Part shown: piece by piece, positions 1 through 11,700 of the stretch | Layout: each line of letters opens with the position of its first letter | How positions within the stretch are numbered: position 1 is the first letter of the stretch | From: Motacilla alba alba | Lineage: Eukaryota > Chordata > Aves > Passeriformes > Motacillidae | DNA: 64,000 nt | Direction of reading: 5' to 3' | Assembly: GCF_015832195.1 (NCBI RefSeq) | Contig: NC_052017.1 | Coordinates: forward strand, 72,851,801 to 72,915,800 | Position numbers and translations under genes: made by a program | The notes under the pieces: generated by a model | Database searches by the model: none | Seen by the model: only the letters and a program-made list of their open reading frames with translations | Told to the model about the DNA's origin: nothing

Positions 1-1040
1 CCCAGAGGAAAACATTGACAAAGGAACTGAAATTACTGGCAGGCAATTTTTTATGCCCATAAGTTTCATGCAAACAGGTGGGTAATTCTAACAGATGTAC
101 ATTTATACCCGTGGGTTTTGCTTCCAGAATGCCACATGCTGAGGACTGTAGTACTGCTCAATCACAATTTATTTGAATTTTCAAGGAATGTTTTTTCTTT
201 CCAGTATAACTGTTGTATCACTTGTCTAAGCTCTAATTGTAGCAGAGAAAGAGGATGCATGAAACTTAGTCAGTATGAGCATGCCACTGTAAGATATTCA
301 TCAGGCACCCTCTTAAACATCTACATAAAAATATTACTAAAGGATTAAATCCAGTGTGCTAGATTTATGCAATTCAGCTTAGCAATGGTGCTTTTGTATT
401 TCTTTCTGTTTAGTTTTGTTCATTCCTTTAGTTTTGAGTCTGGGTTTGGAAATTTTTCGAATACAGGTAAATTCTTTTCCAAATTTTTTTCCACATGAAG
501 TTTTTTTCCACATAAAGTAGAGACTTAGAAAATGTTAGCAATACAGTTATGCTAGAAATCTTAAATCTGTTGTTGCTGTGATAGAATTGAAATACAGTTA
601 TCTGGAAAATAAAATGTAGAATGAGTATTTTAAATTGATCCTCTTGTAAACTGAAGAATGGGAAAAAAACACTATGCCAAGCAATTGCAGGTTTGCCATT
701 TTTGTATCCTTGCATATATGTAGTCTTTCAAAATTATATTTTTTCACAACCAACCCACACCATATATTTTTTAATTTGGAAAGCACAGTTGTACTGGTAC
801 CTGATATACTTAACTGTGCATTAAAGCTGACAGAAAGTTGTAACTGGAGCTACAAGGCTGAATACTTTTGTTAGCCAGCCATAGCCCCTAGAGAATTGCA
901 TATATTTTCAGAAAGGATACATTATGTCTGGCATAGGCCACCCTCCTAGAAACACAATGCAGTTTCCTTGCAGGAAATGCAAGGGGAAAAAGTCTGGATT
1001 TTCTTATGTTATTGTCTACTATGCAGATAATTTCAGACCG
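1..1040. other. Unique AT-rich non-coding DNA
   Basis: No repeat, RNA gene or convincing coding frame is visible. The short open frames are dense in common AT-rich codons and have no recognisable domain. The block ends where CR1-like reverse-transcriptase sequence starts. Confidence 0.6.
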
Positions 1041-1044
1041 ATGG

Positions 1045-2640
1045 AATCTTGAGTTTAGCTACTATAAGAGAAGATCAGATTTGTGACTACCTGAGGAATC
1101 TAAATATACTGAGTCTATGGGACATGATGTATCCCAGAGTCCTGAGAGAGGTGCCTAATGTAGTTGCCAAACCACTTTTCATGATATTTGAAAAGACATG
1201 GCATTCAGGCGAAGTCCCAGGCAACTGGACAAAGGAAAATATTGCACCCATTTTTAGAAAGTGTAAAAAGGAGGATCCTGGCAACTATCAACTATCAGCC
1301 TCTCCTCTGTGCCTGGAAAGATCATGGAGAAGATCCTCCTGGGAGCTATATTAAGGCCCATGGAGAACAGGGACGTTATTTGAGGCAGTTGGCATAGTTT
1401 CACCATGACCAAGTCCTGCCTGACCAATCTAGTGGTCTTATTTGGTCAAGTGACTACAACTGTAGACAAGGAAAGTGCTAAAGATGTTGTCTATCTGGAC
1501 TTTCATAAGGTGTAGAAGAATTCTTGGCAGAACAAGGGCATGCTGTACTCTTACAAGAATTGGACAACCCTGGCCTGCAGATTACAGAGCTACTTTGAAG
1601 ACCATGTACAATCCTTGGAACAAGATAGACCATGTGCCGTCCTCGAATAGATACAACAAGGAAGAATAAGCATTGTGCAAGGACGAAGCTGGATGCCAAA
1701 AATGATAGGAGAATTGCTAATTTAGCACACCTTAGCTAAAAAAGCTTATAGCGTGACAACTATTCAGTAAATAACATGTATGTGTGAATACAGCCATTTA
1801 ACCAATGAGCATAAAGCAGTAGTGACGTGAAACAGTGTATAGAGAAGCATAAATATGCCAAAATTGCTTAATAAAGGAGGACAACATGTAGCCATATTGG
1901 TGTGACTGTCGTTACTCGGCCAACTCTCCATGGGACCCTCTTCAATAAGGCTTTTGACCTGGTCCCCTATAACATGCTTCTCTCTTAATTATAAACATAT
2001 GGATTTGTTATGCATGATGCATATCTCTCTTATGCAGGAAGAATAGCCTGGATGATCTCATCCAGAGGCTGGTGGTCAACAGATCAATGTTCTGATGGCA
2101 TTATCAGTTCCCAGTGAAAAGTGATGTCCCTCAAGGGACTATATTTTGACCAGCACTGTTTGATGTCTTCATCAATGACATGGACAAGAGGATTGAGTGC
2201 ACTCTCAGCAAGTCTGCAGATGACATCAAGTGGTGAGGTTTACACCCTTGAAAGATAGGATGCCATCAAGAGGGTCTTGGACAAACTCAAGAAGTGAGCC
2301 TTAGGGAATTTCAATCGGGCCATGTACTAAGTGCTGTACCTGAGTGGGAGCATCCACTGCTATTAATAAACTCAGTGGAATGAAGGAGTTAAGAGCAGCC
2401 CTGTAGAGAAGGACTTGGGGGTGCTGGTGAATGAGAGGCTGGACATGACCCAGCCATGCGCACTTGCAGTCCAGAAAGCCAAAAGTGTCCTGGGCTGCAT
2501 CCAAAGCAGAGTGGCCAGCAGGGTGAGGAAGGGGATTCTGTCTCTCTTCTCTTCTCTGGTGAGACCCCTCCTGGAGGTGTTAGAACAAGTCTAGGGGAAG
2601 GCCAAAAAGATAATCAGAGAGATGAAGCACCACTTCTGTG
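1045..2640 (+). pseudogene. CR1 ORF2 (reverse transcriptase) remnant
   Basis: Coding remnant of the CR1 ORF2 polyprotein (endonuclease plus reverse transcriptase), here only from the linker before RT onward. The longest open piece is 101 codons (1049-1354) and covers the HPRVL-type and KKEDPGNY-type segments. A second block after the inserted LTR has the F-x-KAFD-type palm segment near 1942-1965, a CPQG-like stretch near 2128-2140 and an intact ADD catalytic triad at 2216-2224 preceded by LSKS. Several in-frame stops and indels lie between blocks, so no protein can be made. The call rests on recognition of conserved CR1 RT segments by eye. Confidence 0.9.
1511..1944 (+). mobile_element. Solo LTR (ERVK/alpharetrovirus-like) inserted in CR1
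   Basis: A 434-bp element begins TGTAGAAG and ends CTCTTCA, giving the TG...CA ends and short inverted termini of an LTR. It is flanked by a perfect 6-bp target duplication, ataagg, at 1505-1510 and 1945-1950. Removing the element and one copy of the duplication brings the CR1 palm motif back into a single frame, which proves insertion into the CR1. Inside are a CAAT-like motif (ACCAATGAGC, about 1800), a TATA-like CATAAATA (about 1849), and an AATAAA signal at 1870-1875 followed by a U5 of about 70 bp containing CATATTGGTGTG. A 6-bp duplication and this U5 resemble class II (ERVK/alpharetroviral) avian LTRs. No internal viral sequence remains, so it is a recombination-derived solo LTR. Confidence 0.92.
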
Positions 2641-3312
2641 AAGACAGGCTGAGAGATGTAAGACTATTCAGATTGGAAAAGAGAAGGCTCTAGGGGAGAT
2701 CTCATAAGAGTGTCTCAGGACTTAATGGGTGCTTATAAGATGAAAACAATATGTTTTTTTAGGTCCTGTAGTGACAGGACAAAGGATAAAGATTTTAAAC
2801 CAAAAGAGAATAAATTTAGACTAGATCTAAAGAAGAGTTTGTTGGTTTTTTTTTTTTTTTTACAATGAGGCTTGTGAAATACTGGTACAGATTGCCAGAG
2901 ACATTTTGGATGCTTCATCCCTGGAGAAATTCTAGATCAGATGCGATGGAGTTCTGAGCAACCTGATCTAGTTAAAGGTGTCCCTGCTCATTGCGGTGGA
3001 ATTGATCCAGATGACCTTTAAAAGTCCTTGCCATTCCAAACCATTTTATGATTCTGTCATTCTAATTTAATTTTTCATTTTCTCATGAGCTAACATAGAA
3101 GGAATTCCTCTTTGCCTATAGAGATAAAATGTGTTTAATAAGAGCTCTATTCTGACATTTTTACTGATTGAAATCTGTTTTCCCTGACTGTTTTGAAACT
3201 TTCTGAGAACTTAAAATGATCAAGATTAACAAAATGCCCTTCAATGTGGAATTGTTAAAGCACATATTTTATGTTCATATGATGAAATTTGCATTTAAAA
3301 GTAGCTATGTAA

Positions 3313-3369
3313 GGGCATATACCAGTTTAAAAGGACTATCTGGGCATATACTGGTCCAAAAGGACTAAC
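3313..3369. repeat. Imperfect 29-bp tandem duplication
   Basis: Two adjacent copies start at 3313 and 3342, both opening GGGCATATAC and both containing AAAAGGACTA. They differ by a few transitions in the middle, which suggests an old local duplication. Confidence 0.75.
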
Positions 3370-3649
3370 GTGTTTTCGATGATGCACATGTTGCTCTACA
3401 TATAAATACTCTAAGGCCATTAAGTAAACCTCAGTCTAAGTCTCAGCTAAGTCAACTCTGACTTTGCCCTCAACATTGTGAAATTTCTCACTCTCTGATG
3501 TAATGAAGCAATGCAATCCGATTAACAGGAATTCATGGAGAAGTGAGTGAGAGAGGGCTGTGGTTAACTATTGAAGCAAAATGTTACTGTTCCAGAATAA
3601 TTTAACACAAATTATGATACTTTCTTTTATATCTACTTTAAAGAGAAAT

Positions 3650-3703
3650 AACTATATATATACATATACATACATATATATATATATATATGCACACATA
3701 TAT
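3650..3703. repeat. (TA)n/(CATA)n microsatellite
   Basis: Runs of alternating TA interrupted by CATA and CACA units. The composition is extremely simple and it is likely length-polymorphic. Confidence 0.9.
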
Positions 3704-6700
3704 TATTTAACCTATTTTATCAACTTAATCTTCTAAGAATCTATGATCTGATTCAAAGCATATTGTTGTTCATTTGAGTATTTCTATTGACTTTGGCTAA
3801 CCTGGATTTGATATATGTCTATACTAATGAATTTCTCAGAACCGAAAAATGTTTATGTTCTGGCTTTCCTATGCCCTGTTTTTAGCATTCTCTTTTCCCT
3901 CCAGCTTTGTCATTATTTGATAGCCGAACATAAAATGTGCTTTATTTTTCATTTTTGGAATTTTTTTTGAGCTTCAAATTTTCCCATAAGGGTAAAATAT
4001 CAAAATCTAGACAACCTAGGAAGAAATCCTCAGACCCTTGGATCATTCAATCAGCTTTAGGATTCTTCAAATTTTTAATTTAATGATAATTATTTGTCTT
4101 CTACAATAATTAACTAAAGATTCTCTCAAGGATTGGGGTAGCTAATTCAGAACCATCTGCAGCAGAAATTTGTTGTCTGTGTCTCTGTGTGAGCAGGACT
4201 GTGATCCCAGAGGCTCATATATCCAGGTGCAAGCAACTGAAGAGATTTGGATCCAAGGAAGTCTGATGAGAAGGCTAAGTGACCAAGCACAGCAGATGAA
4301 GGGATCAAGGCTGTATATCGACAGACAGATAGACATGTATTTCCCAATAATTGTCCTTCATCCTGATAAGCCAAAGGGGTGAATAGGATGAGGCCGCTCA
4401 CTGGTACTGTTTGTGTGAGTGGTGATTATGTCAGTCTATGATGACCAAAATAGAGACCTGTTTTTATAGGCGAGTTTGTATGTGCTGCCATTGGGAATAC
4501 ATCCTCAGCCTTGCTACTGGTTGGATCAGCACACAGGGACCTGTTGCAGTCTCACCTGGAATAAGGTTGTTCAATTTGTCACCCCCAAACAAAGCCAAAA
4601 GCAAAGGAGTTTTCATTTCATCTATCATTAGAGTATTGAAGCCATTGTAGCATCTAATAACTAAGAATCACTCACTAGTGAAAATATCTCATCCATACAG
4701 GGAATATAATTAAGATTTTTTTGTGGTTTGAAACTATATAATCCTATGAGATTATCAAGGAAAAAAAAAAAAAACGCAGACTCTTTTTAAAAATTGTATA
4801 AGTTTTCAGAAATTTTCAGAAATAGAAAATTTGTATATCCTTTAGGCCCTAAAAAAAATCCTAGCTTGCCCTTGCATTAAAAATGAAATATTATTTCACT
4901 GGAATTTGAATAAAGTATTGTCACTCAACAGACTTAATTGGTAGATAATATCATGCATGGGAAAGGCAAATAAATTTACTGTTTGCTGCACTTTGTCTCT
5001 TATGGCTATAAATATTCAACAACGGAAAAATCAAAACAAAGCTTGTACACAAGAATAGTTGAAGCAGCCATTTCCCTTCATTATAAACCACAAAAAATAA
5101 ATCTGATACTGTTAGATATTTCCTTCCATTATAATTATTAATTTTTAAAGCAGATGTAGGCTTATCAAGAAACTTGATTCCCAATTTTTGGTATTTTTTT
5201 TCCCCAAACTGAACATGAGTACTTTTTCCCACCAGGTCCAGAGTGCCCTAATTTCTTAATTAAATTGGAAATTCCTGGTCATCCCATTTAATTTCACAGG
5301 AATATCTGGCGCTAACTTTAATTGTGAATATAGGGAATACTGTTTCAAGACCTTTTAGATAGAGACAGATTAATGCAGGTAAGTGCAACCTTAGTCTCCC
5401 TATTGCAATGCTGAAGCCAAGAGGAAAGGAAGATGATACAGACACATAAACCAGGTAAATCTGAGTCAGCTGGAGTCTAAGTAGAGTACAGTAGATAAAC
5501 ATGTGGTGCAATCAAGCAAGCAGCCTCTCGCAGGTCAGCACTCCTTAACTTTTTTGCAGTACTTATTCAGGGTGACTATGTTCTTCCAGATCCAAACTAA
5601 AAAGTTTGCATTATGTTGCTAGGAAATACAGCAATTTTGGTATTTACTTGGATTAAGAGTCTTTACACTATGTTCCATTGTGTGATGTGGACTTGCAATA
5701 AACATGCAGTCTTGAAAGGACTTTATATTTTCTCATTATCCAACCGAGAGTAGGAAATGGCACTGGGCAGAAGTGGAAGCCTTGTCTGCTGTGGTGGACA
5801 TAGTTGCCATATTATTTTCTCTTACCACTATCATTATTCCATTGAATTTCTAATAGCTGCTCCCAATTTACCCTACTTTGAGAGCAGCTTGGCTCCTAAA
5901 TATGCCATTTCACTTTCCTCAGCAGCAGGAGCTTTCCGTGATGTACTAAAATCCCATTTTGCCTCCCCTTTCTTTCTGGCAGCATGCTGTGTCCATCAGC
6001 TATCTAAAAGCTTCCATCCCAGAGGAGACTGCATTTCATTAGTAATGTACTGTGCAGTTATATAGTTCAAATCTGGTCTGAAGATAAAAATATTAATAAT
6101 TGGATCAGTAGTGGTTTGAATTCTTTATGGTCTCTATTCCTATTCCACCCTCTTCTCTCTCTGCAGTATAAGGATGTGTATGAATCTCTGGCATAATACT
6201 TCTCCTTTCCTGAGCAACAAAACTCTACAGGGTTTCTAGAGACAATTTAATTTTTTGAAACAAGTTTTTACTTCATTGCCCCACTCTCAGGGAGCTTCAT
6301 ACCCAGAGAAGCTGCCAGCCTCTGTTCGGGACTTAATAGGAAGTCTTTGTCAGCACACAGATCAATGTCAATGAGATAATGATTACTGCTGTCACACTAC
6401 TCATTTTTAAATGTGAAATCTGGACTGTCTTTTTTTTTTCGGTGCACTGTGTGCAAGGAGCTAAATTTTTTTGTGTGATCAAGGATGCATTGATGGGTAC
6501 TGCTTGATAAAACATTAAATTAAGTGCTTCTTAGAGGTACCTTTAAAAGAAACTATTACTGAACTAATGATGTGCTAGTGATTGAACTTTTTCACTTCCC
6601 ATCTCCTTGATGTCACTCTGATGAACTAGTCAACACTGGAATGTGGCTGGTAGCTAATGGAATCAGATTTTGTCCTGGCATGCATATATCCTTCTATATT

Positions 6701-6909
6701 TAGGAGAGTTCCCTGTATTCAATTTTTTAATAATAGCTAAAGTTTAAAAAGAAAGACTTAATGGAAGAAGATATTTCTATGATAATAAGCATTCTGACAT
6801 TCTTGCCACTTCAATTCTTCAGCAAAGCCATTAATATTAATTTACCTGGGTCACTACCCAAACCTTTTCTTATATTACACCTGTCTAGAGATAGTTATCT
6901 TTCACTATA

Positions 6910-6930
6910 GATTTAAATAAATAAATAAAT
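6910..6930. repeat. Short (TAAA)n microsatellite
   Basis: About four to five consecutive TAAA units follow ATTTAAATAA. Confidence 0.85.
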
Positions 6931-7662
6931 CATTTCCCTAAGAGAGAATTAGAACCTTAAAAGAAAGTTAATTTCTTAAGTCCTGCCACTGACTTTTTTT
7001 AGTGACCATGAATAAGTTAATTAATTCACCATGTTTTACACCCTGTCTTTAAAACAGAAATTGCATGTCCTTTGTACATTTCCTCTATTTAAACTCTCAG
7101 CTCTATAAAGAAAGCAGCATCCTTTGCTGTATATTTTTAGAGTAGACAGAACAATGAGATGCTTATCTCTTACATTTCAGCTAAATTCTAAAGATGTTAT
7201 TGTAATGCAAAAATTCAATAAAATAATCCATGGTCAACTTGTACACCAAGAACTTACTCTGTTTCTTTCTTTTTCTGTTGTTTTTGAGTAAAAACACTAA
7301 ACTATAATTGACATTAATCTGCTTTTAGCGCTATGGGGAGCTTGGTGGAGCTTGGGTGAAAAACATAAATGAGTACAATCACAACCCTACCCTCATATTG
7401 CATGAGTCTCTGTTCCTTTCTCTCATTCTTTCTCTTACCAAAACATGATAACACAATGTCAATTGCAAAGTGTTGGAGCAGCCTCAGAAAAGCAGGAAAA
7501 GATTCTCCTGAGACAGGAAGGGAAGAGTTCTTTGTACCACAATCAGAAAAAAAGCTTTTCTTTAGCCATTATTATCTCTAGATCTGAGGGGAAATGTTCT
7601 ACTTTCCTTTCTACTGATAGCAGCCTTGCTTCCCCCCTGTAGACAACTCAAACACAAATTTA

Positions 7663-8142
7663 AAGCATTAAGTCTGGAGAGGAGCCACTAAGCTGATCAG
7701 AGGACTGGAGCACCTCTCCTATGAAGATGGGCTGAGAGAATTGGGGTTGTTAAGCCCAAGAGGAGGAGTGAATATTCCAGTGACACCTTAGAGCAGCCTT
7801 CCATACATACAGGGGGGCTGCAAGAAGGTTAGAGAGAGATGTTACACAAGGGTATGTAGTGATAGGACAAGGAGGAATGACTTTAAGCTGAAGGAGAGTA
7901 GGTTTAGGTTACATCTTAGGAAGAAATTCATTACAGTGGGAGTAATGAGGCACTGGAACACATTGCCCACAGAGGTTGTGCACTCCCCATCCCTGGAGAC
8001 CAGACTGGATGGGTCTCTGAGTAACTTGTTTTAGTGGAAGGTGTCCCTGCCCATGGCAGGGGTTCTGGAGCTTTCATTGATCCTATATGGTTGCTCTGAC
8101 ATTGGAGTTCATGCACTGCCTACCATTTAATTCTACTGATTT
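7663..8142 (+). mobile_element. CR1 LINE 3' fragment
   Basis: The fragment starts in the last part of CR1 ORF2, with the ctGGAGCACCTCTCCTATGA-type segment and the gctgagagaatTGGGG segment. It runs through the 3' end, with recognisable 'aggaagaaattcattaca', 'cactggaacacattgccca' and 'ccctggagaccagactgga' stretches. The 3' tail is heavily decayed (ccatttaattctactgatt). It is 5'-truncated and its coding part is frameshifted, so it is inactive. Some copies of this region normally keep a longer ORF2 end, so the left border is approximate. Confidence 0.92.
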
Positions 8143-8670
8143 TAAGTTTGCATTCATGGAAGAAAAAGTATCCATTGTAAGAAAAGTGCTGCTAATGTGG
8201 CAAATCTTCAGGCCTTTTTACCTTACTCTATTTGACTCTTGGAAGAGAAGTTGCTAATAGTTCTATGTTTCACATGAAGTTTTTGGCATTTGAGAGACTT
8301 TTCTGCCATTCATGCTTCAGGAAGAGTCAGTGTCTATTGTCAGGAGCATAAAACCAGTAATGATTTCTAGGAATAAAGTCCTTGAATGCATGTCTGGACT
8401 TTGATTGGTGCTGGTCCAAAATGTCCCTGTTAAGTATGATGGAACTAGCCCTTTGTGAGATGTGTCCATACTTAACAAAAGTGTGTGTTGGGAGTGTCGT
8501 TTACCTGTTGGTGGACATGTTTTTTGTGAGGAAAGTTCAGCCAAAAAAACTGCTTCTGAGAAGGGGGTCTCCTGTTCCCCTTTGTCACCTTTCTCCTCAT
8601 TATTTGCACCTTGAATCAGGTCTGCTAAGAAATGTAAGAGGACAAGAAATGTCACTTTAATTTGGTTTAC

Positions 8671-8709
8671 TGAACTGAACTGAATTTCTGAACTGAATTA
8701 GTTCAGAAG
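8671..8709. repeat. TGAAC/TGAATT degenerate tandem repeat
   Basis: Several TGAAC, TGAATT and CTGAA units follow each other and close with an inverted GTTCAG at 8701-8706, so the stretch can also fold on itself. Confidence 0.65.
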
Positions 8710-11700
8710 TGTCTTACGAGAACAACAGCAGGACTTAGCTCAGGGAGTGTGGGGGAAAGAGGAAAAAATGGATTGTGCCTGAAAAGGTACCTCCATCTGA
8801 AAGCCTCACTAAGAAAAAGGACCAGAAAATGGCAGGGTGGGGGTGCGAAGGAAGGTGGGGGAGGAGTGACAAATAGTAGAAATCTAAGCAATTAATCTAG
8901 TATAATGAGACCATTATCTAACATGCATTGATTAAAAACAAAGTGAAACATTAGTAGAATTATGTATTTTCAATCAAGATAGCAATTCCTTTTTGTAGAA
9001 AAAATGATTAATTTTCTCCTACCTACTTCAAAACACAAAAAGACAGGTTTATAATCACCTTTTTCTATCTAACATGTGACAACATGACTGTAGACCAATA
9101 GTGGCTTAGGATGGTTCTTCCCCTCTTCTCTACAGAGCCCTATCTGTTTAGGGCTTTCCCCCCCTTATTATTTTTGTACTGGGAAAAGTCTCCTGTGGTG
9201 AAATTTATCCTAATACAAAACACTAGAACAAGCTCTGTGCACCTCCTGCTTATGGTGTCTTCTGAAGAATAGCTGTAAAGGACCAGCAAGAGAGGGTCAG
9301 ACATGTTCATTGCTCCAAAGCTTTAGCTTTCAAATTTTAAAAGAAATTATAAATCTCTGTTACATTTATTAAGAAGTAAAAGTAAAGCCTTGCATCTTTA
9401 TGACAATGTATTTATTTCACAGATTATACCCAAATAAGGAAAAACAAATCCACTTATTTCTGGGATGTGAACTTTTCCCCTTAATTTCATTTATCTCTTC
9501 ATTTTCTCACACACATCTATTTCTAGGTGTGTGTGCGGATAGAGAAGAGGCCAGCAATCAGCTAAATAAACCACAGAGAACATCCCTACTTGGAAGGACT
9601 TTAAGCAAAATGATGACATTGTCTACTTTTATTTTCCCAATAAGGGAGGAAATTTGCACCACCTTTGGTTTACATATTATGTATTCTGTGGTCTGACATA
9701 CTGTCTATGCTGTAATCAAGCCAAGTGAAGAGTACTGTCACAAGGTTCTCATCACAGTCCATCCCTCAGTGGAAGCTCAATAGCATCACAGAATGTTTTT
9801 TCTCCTCAGACCTGCCAGATCAGCTGTGCACTCGGCCATTCTGACACCAGCTCAACCAAAACTTCAGTGGTATCTACCATCAGTCCAGGAAGTTTCATAC
9901 TTGCCAGAGCTACATCTGTCCCCCTCAGAAAAACTATTTTTCACTTACATTAATCAAAAAAGTAATCCAAAAATAGCACTCTTCTGTGTCCAGTTAAATT
10001 TATAAGGTGCATTTTGGAATTTTGCCTAATAGATATTCATAATAATCAGATTCTCCTGCTTTTTGGATGCTGATACTCAAAAGCAGTTTTAATTTCGCAT
10101 GTGAAAGACTTATGTTTCCAAATATGCACTCATCTTAACTAGGGAGCTGTGTAAAAAATTCTTACAATGCATGTACATGTGTTCCTTCTTTTTCTTTAGA
10201 GTCATTAAGGGATAGTAATGAAATTGTTTCTGGTCACATTACTGAGAAAGATTAAAATGGGAAACAGTAATTTGAAGCTGCATTTTTGTCAGACCTCCCA
10301 GCTTGTTCTTCCCCTATAGATAAAAATTTGGAACCTACACTTAGAATATATCTGTTTATCTCTTTCATGTTCAGTAACAGCAAAGAGCTTTGACCTCTCA
10401 AAGGTGGCAATAGATAGAAGTACATTTAGATGCATAGCTCATCAGTATGGGTCCAAAGCTCACATTCAATCAAAGGCTAAAATAAAACTTCACATACTGT
10501 TTTATCCACTGGTGTATATACTGGTTTCTCAGTGTGTTGCCTCTGTATTATATTTTAAAAGGAAACTTGTTTTTTGATGCTTTGGTAAGCAATCAAGGGG
10601 CACTTGCCACTCAAGGGCCTTTTGTGAAATATGCAGCGATCTGCCATAGATTGTAAATGGGGTCCTTGACTTTTTCTTGGCCTGTTGAACTATCTTGATG
10701 ATATGGACACCTTTTATTTTATTGCAAAATGGAGATGGAGAAAAGTTTCAGGAAAAGTAGAAAGTGTATATAAAGTTTCAAGGAAAATGAAAGGGAAGAA
10801 AAGGAGTCTGACAAGACCACCTAGAGTTGATATTCATACTACTAATGTTGCTCCTGTACAACATGATCTAGTGTCCTGCGTGCTTGAGACTATTTGACAG
10901 TGCTTTGGTTCTTGAAGGATCACAGGTGTCACTCTGAACTCAAGTGCTATTTGTCATAAAAGGAGCATCTGTATAATAAGAAAACTCCAGACAATTAACA
11001 TCTATATCTCTATGCTTAGCCAGACAATAAACTTTGAATTTTCTAATGTAATTAGAAAGCAGAAGCTTGTTGCAAGTCAAGGAAATTGCACAAGAGAAGC
11101 TGTGATTAAAAAATGCAGCTCTCTGCAATGGCTATGACAAAGAAGCAGTCTGATAAAATATGTTTTAATTCTTCATAGTTGAGAGTGATATGAAGTAGTC
11201 AAGTTTGCAAAAAACAAAACAAAACAAAAAATCTTTAGAGATCATTTACACTGAGACGCAGTGTCCTGTCCAATGATGCCTGAACTAACTCTTCACCAGA
11301 AAATGCATGTCAGAATGGCTCTGTCCTTGCACTGTTAAACTGAAATGGTTGTCCAATAACAAGCCATACCTGGAAGGAAAAAAAAAGAATAAGTGATGTT
11401 GATGGATGCCTTGGATATTCGTGGGTGCCTTTTAAGAATTAAAAAATATATTTTATTTTATTCTTCAGAAGTTGAGCCTGAAAAAAAAACCATACAATGA
11501 CAGAAACTATTAGCGTGTTGACAGTAGTACAAATTATATTAATCTAGCTCATAAAAAGTTGTTCAAAAGTAGCAACAGAATATGCTGTTGAGAGAACAGG
11601 AATATCCAAGGATATTCAGCTGTGTTCCCCTCACAGAAATGTAATCAGTCAGGCAATTTTCTGGCCATGGATAACTCACCAGGTATGCCACTCTTTTACC

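Larger units (their letters stand above)
1040..3064 (+). mobile_element. CR1 LINE, 5'-truncated, interrupted by a solo LTR
   Basis: This is a non-LTR retrotransposon of the CR1 family, which dominates bird genomes. The 5' part translates to the region just before and inside the CR1 reverse transcriptase: an HPRVL-like segment (here YPRVL), a KPL..IFEK.W..GEVP segment and a KKEDPGNY segment (1049-1284). The RT core follows after the inserted LTR, with the fingers/palm motif near 1490-1965 and the ADD catalytic triad at 2216-2224. The 3' part (about 2640-3064) has the standard CR1 3' end, including the purine-rich segment and a decayed ATTCTATG-type tail (3046-3063). The element lacks its endonuclease and 5' end, as is usual for CR1, and carries many stops and frameshifts. 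A 15-T run at about 2848 looks like later expansion. It is old and inactive. Confidence 0.93.
3065..7660. other. Unique AT-rich DNA with simple repeats
   Basis: Mostly single-copy-looking AT-rich sequence. It holds a 29-bp-period imperfect duplication (3313-3369), a TA/CA-rich microsatellite (3650-3703) and a short (TAAA)n run (6910-6930). The interval 4140-4640 is less AT-rich and more complex than its surroundings, which could mean an old unrecognised repeat, but I could not place it in a family. No convincing gene or RNA is visible. Confidence 0.5.
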
